Shown here: piece by piece, positions 5,468 through 7,336 of the stretch
Position numbering within the stretch: the first letter of the stretch is position 1
How the letters are laid out: every line of letters begins with the position of its first letter
From: an uncultured Eubacteriales bacterium
Lineage (GTDB): Bacteria > Bacillota > Clostridia > Christensenellales > Aristaeellaceae
Direction of reading: 5' to 3'
Length of the DNA: 7,336 nucleotides
NCBI GenBank assembly: GCA_900540045.1
Contig: UQEF01000109.1
Location: forward strand, 1 to 7,336
Program-made: the position numbers and the translations under genes
The notes under the pieces: generated by a model
The model's database searches: none
Told to the model about the DNA's origin: nothing
Seen by the model: the letters and a program-made list of their open reading frames with translations, nothing else

Positions 5468-7017
5468 CCGCTCCCTGCCTGACCCGTTTTGACCGTGTGG
5501 CTTTCGGCGCGGCGGCGGGGCTGCTGGCCATCGTGTTCGCCTACCTGCTCGCATACGGTCTGCTGCGCACCAGCGTGTTCGATCCTGCCGACCCGGCTGG
5601 CGAACATGTGCTCTATGTATGGGACAACGTGGCTGTCAACCTGGCGATGCTGCTGGGCTGGCTGGTGCTTTTCCGGCTGGCGCTGCACTTTCAACGGCGT
5701 ATCCGCCTGGGATGGTTGACCGGCGCGGCGCTGGGCGTGACGTTTGCGCTGGGCGTGGCATGGGTGCTGGTGCTGCGTGCCGTGCCCGTCAACGATCCCG
5801 GCATCCTGTACTACACCGCCGCGGAGCTCACGCGCGGCGACCCTTCGGAGCTGTGGCGGCACGAGGTCTACCTGCGCACCAACCCCTTTCAGGCCGGCTA
5901 CCTGCAATACTCCGAGCTGCTCCAGCGCATCTTTGGCCGCCATAGCTACGTACCGCAGGGCCTGCTCAACGCGGCGTTTCTCACCGCCGCCTACGGCGCG
6001 CTCATGGACCTGACCTGGCGCAGCCTGCATGACCGGCGAACCCAGGTGGCACTCACCCTGCTGCTGGTGCTGTGCGTGCATCCGGTATGCTATACCACCT
6101 TCCTGTATGGAAACCTGCCGGGGCTCTGTCTTTCGCTGTGGGCGCTGGACTGCCTGCTTCGCTGGCTGACGGGCGGGCGGAGGCGGTGGATTGTCCCGGC
6201 GCTGACGCTGATGGCGCTGGCCGTGGTGCTCAAGCCCAATTACCTGATCTTTGCCCTGGCTGCGGCACTGGTAACAGCGCTGTATGCGCTGGGTTCCCGC
6301 CGGCTGGGCGCGCTGCTGGTATGCGCCGGGCTGCTGGCTGCGCCCATGGCGGCGGACCGGCTGGCCCGTCTCGCGCTGGAAAAGCGCACGGGCTTTCCCC
6401 TTGGCGCGGGTGCGCCGCAGACCACCTGGCTGGCCATGGGCATGCAGGAAGGACCCCTTGCGCCGGGCTGGTACAACCGCTATTCCCTGACGCTCATGGA
6501 GCGCGCGGAGCTGGACCCCGACACCGCCCTTGTCCTCAACCGGCAGGATATCGCGCAGCGGCTTTCCGAATTTGCCGCCGACCCCGCCTACGCGCTTTCC
6601 TTCTATCACCGGAAGATGGTCTCGCAGTGGGCGGAAACCACCTTTGAGGCGCTGCTCGTCAACCGCGTCATGCCCATCGAAAGCCCGTTTCCCGTGCTGG
6701 TGAACAGCCTGCTTTCGGGCGGCGGCTCACGCGCGCTGACCCTGTACATGGAGGGCTACACGCTCACGCTGTACCTGGGCTTTGCCGCGGGCGCGGGGCT
6801 GCTGGCGCTGCGGCTTTTCCGGTGCAAAGCGCAGGCATGGCCGTGCCTGTACGCCCCGCTTGCGCTGATGGTGGCGGTGCTGGGCGGTTTCCTCTACCAC
6901 CTTCTGTTTGAGGCCAAATCCCAGTACCTGATGATCTATCTGCCCATGATGGCGCCGTTGGGCGCGTGGGGGCTGGCATGGCGCCGCGACGGCGTCAAGG
7001 CTCCTCCCGCGCCATGA
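5449..7017 (+). CDS. Multi-pass membrane protein, GT-C/glycosyltransferase family 39-like
   Basis: This 522-residue polytopic protein has three spans near the N-terminus (about 17-39, 57-78, 89-110), several more to about residue 300, an extracytoplasmic loop from about 310 to 435, and final spans near 438-456, 468-486 and 491-511. After the third span comes VPVNDPGILYYTAAEL (112-127); with a cytoplasmic N-terminus this NDP lies outside, where GT-C enzymes place their catalytic acid. Other distinctive motifs are RTNPFQAGYLQYSEL (143-157), YGNLP (220-224), LKPNYLIF (261-268), WLAMGMQEGPLAPGWYNRY (327-345), SQWAE (392-396) and HLLFEAKSQYLMIYLPMM (484-501). These resemble membrane mannosyl/glycosyl transferases of Clostridia that use lipid-linked sugars, but no substrate can be named. 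The start at 5449 follows GGGAGG at 5433-5438; ATG 5431 is the alternative. It overlaps the upstream gene by 19 bases and the convergent spoIIIAH by 23. Confidence 0.86.
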   Translation: MEQRELTAPCLTRFDRVAFGAAAGLLAIVFAYLLAYGLLRTSVFDPADPAGEHVLYVWDNVAVNLAMLLGWLVLFRLALHFQRRIRLGWLTGAALGVTFALGVAWVLVLRAVPVNDPGILYYTAAELTRGDPSELWRHEVYLRTNPFQAGYLQYSELLQRIFGRHSYVPQGLLNAAFLTAAYGALMDLTWRSLHDRRTQVALTLLLVLCVHPVCYTTFLYGNLPGLCLSLWALDCLLRWLTGGRRRWIVPALTLMALAVVLKPNYLIFALAAALVTALYALGSRRLGALLVCAGLLAAPMAADRLARLALEKRTGFPLGAGAPQTTWLAMGMQEGPLAPGWYNRYSLTLMERAELDPDTALVLNRQDIAQRLSEFAADPAYALSFYHRKMVSQWAETTFEALLVNRVMPIESPFPVLVNSLLSGGGSRALTLYMEGYTLTLYLGFAAGAGLLALRLFRCKAQAWPCLYAPLALMVAVLGGFLYHLLFEAKSQYLMIYLPMMAPLGAWGLAWRRDGVKAPPAP

Positions 7018-7336
7018 TGCGGATATTCTCCACCCCGATGTCGGTATGGGCGGCGCAGAGCGAAAGGATGGCGGCGCTTGCCTCGGCGGTCATGTCGGAG
7101 GACGCGACGATCACTGTGAGCGCGCCGTTTTGCAGCAGCACCGCACAGGAGGAATAGCCCGCCTGGTTGAGCGCCTCCTCCAGCCCCAGCTCGCTCTGAT
7201 GATCCGCCACCAGCCGGTCCAGCCGCCCGGCGGCCTGGGCGCGGGTCTCTTCATCCGCCGCACCGCTGTCCAAAAGCGCGGTGAGGGCGGCTACGTCCTT
7301 GTCGTAAGCGGCCTCCCGCGCGGTGCGTTCCTGCGT
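6995..7336 (-). CDS. spoIIIAH: Stage III sporulation protein AH (SpoIIIAH), C-terminal part, cut by the window edge
   Basis: These are the last 113 residues of a protein whose N-terminus lies beyond the right edge; the frame runs open to base 7336. SpoIIIAH sits in the mother-cell membrane and meets forespore SpoIIQ across the intermembrane space during engulfment. Its C-terminal domain is related to the ring-building domains of YscJ/FliF. Visible features are a charged helix starting TQERTAREAAYDKD, then ETRAQAAGRLDRLVADHQSEL, the LEEALNQAGYSSCAVLLQNG strand region, the variable LTVIVASSDMTAEASAAIL helix entry, and the family-typical ending TDIGVENIRIMAREEP. The missing part should hold the single membrane span and linker. 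The rest of the spoIIIA operon would lie upstream, beyond 7336. Expression is expected from a mother-cell sigma factor, but no promoter is in view. The stop lies inside the convergent membrane-protein gene, and no clear terminator is visible. Confidence 0.9.
   Translation of the reverse strand, partial: TQERTAREAAYDKDVAALTALLDSGAADEETRAQAAGRLDRLVADHQSELGLEEALNQAGYSSCAVLLQNGALTVIVASSDMTAEASAAILSLCAAHTDIGVENIRIMAREEP

Noticed and set aside
5335..6609. 424-codon open frame antisense to the two GT-C-like genes
   Set aside because: The translation is Gln/Arg/Gly/His-rich and resembles no protein. No good start signal is visible, and the plus-strand frame has clear membrane-protein character and operon context.
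6982..6994. Small hairpin CGCCG-CGA-CGGCG directly after the spoIIIAH stop on the minus strand
   Set aside because: A 5-bp stem with no U-tract is expected by chance in such GC-rich DNA and is too weak to call a terminator.

Overview
The window looks like chromosomal DNA from a GC-rich, endospore-forming member of the Firmicutes, probably class Clostridia. Two observations support this. The right edge carries the C-terminal part of the sporulation protein SpoIIIAH, and strong AGGAGG-type ribosome binding sites precede most genes. The third codon positions are G/C-rich, which creates many long spurious antisense frames. I cannot name the genus. A gut Christensenellales- or Oscillospirales-like lineage is a guess from general appearance only.

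Layout, left to right. (1) Positions 1-2209 (+) hold the end of a sugar ABC importer operon of the ribose/galactose (CUT2) class, in the order ATPase (partial), permease, substrate-binding protein. A strong intrinsic terminator at about 2222-2262 closes it. (2) Positions 2261-3445 (-) hold hemW, a radical-SAM heme-chaperone-type protein, converging on that terminator. (3) Around 3407-3497 is a compact AT-rich intergene with near-consensus promoter elements on both strands. They face each other, and their predicted transcripts overlap by about 19 bp. (4) Positions 3498-7017 (+) hold a three-gene operon: a small DUF1622 membrane protein and two large multi-pass membrane proteins resembling GT-C-type glycosyltransferases (one DUF6056-like). 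The spacing is tight and the last two genes overlap. (5) Positions 6995-7336 (-) hold the end of spoIIIAH, which overlaps the third operon gene tail-to-tail by 23 bp.

How the genes relate. The ABC genes form one import system, with an extracytoplasmic binding protein delivering sugar to a membrane permease powered by a tandem-NBD ATPase. HemW is an unlinked housekeeping gene. The DUF1622/GT-C operon probably acts in envelope glycan or glycolipid assembly on the outer face of the membrane, but its substrate and product are unknown. It is the least understood part of the window. I see no mobile element, CRISPR array, tRNA or rRNA, and no gene-free stretch longer than about 60 bases. I found no clear evidence of a wholly new system. 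The best candidates for follow-up are the face-to-face promoters and the uncharacterised membrane-protein operon.
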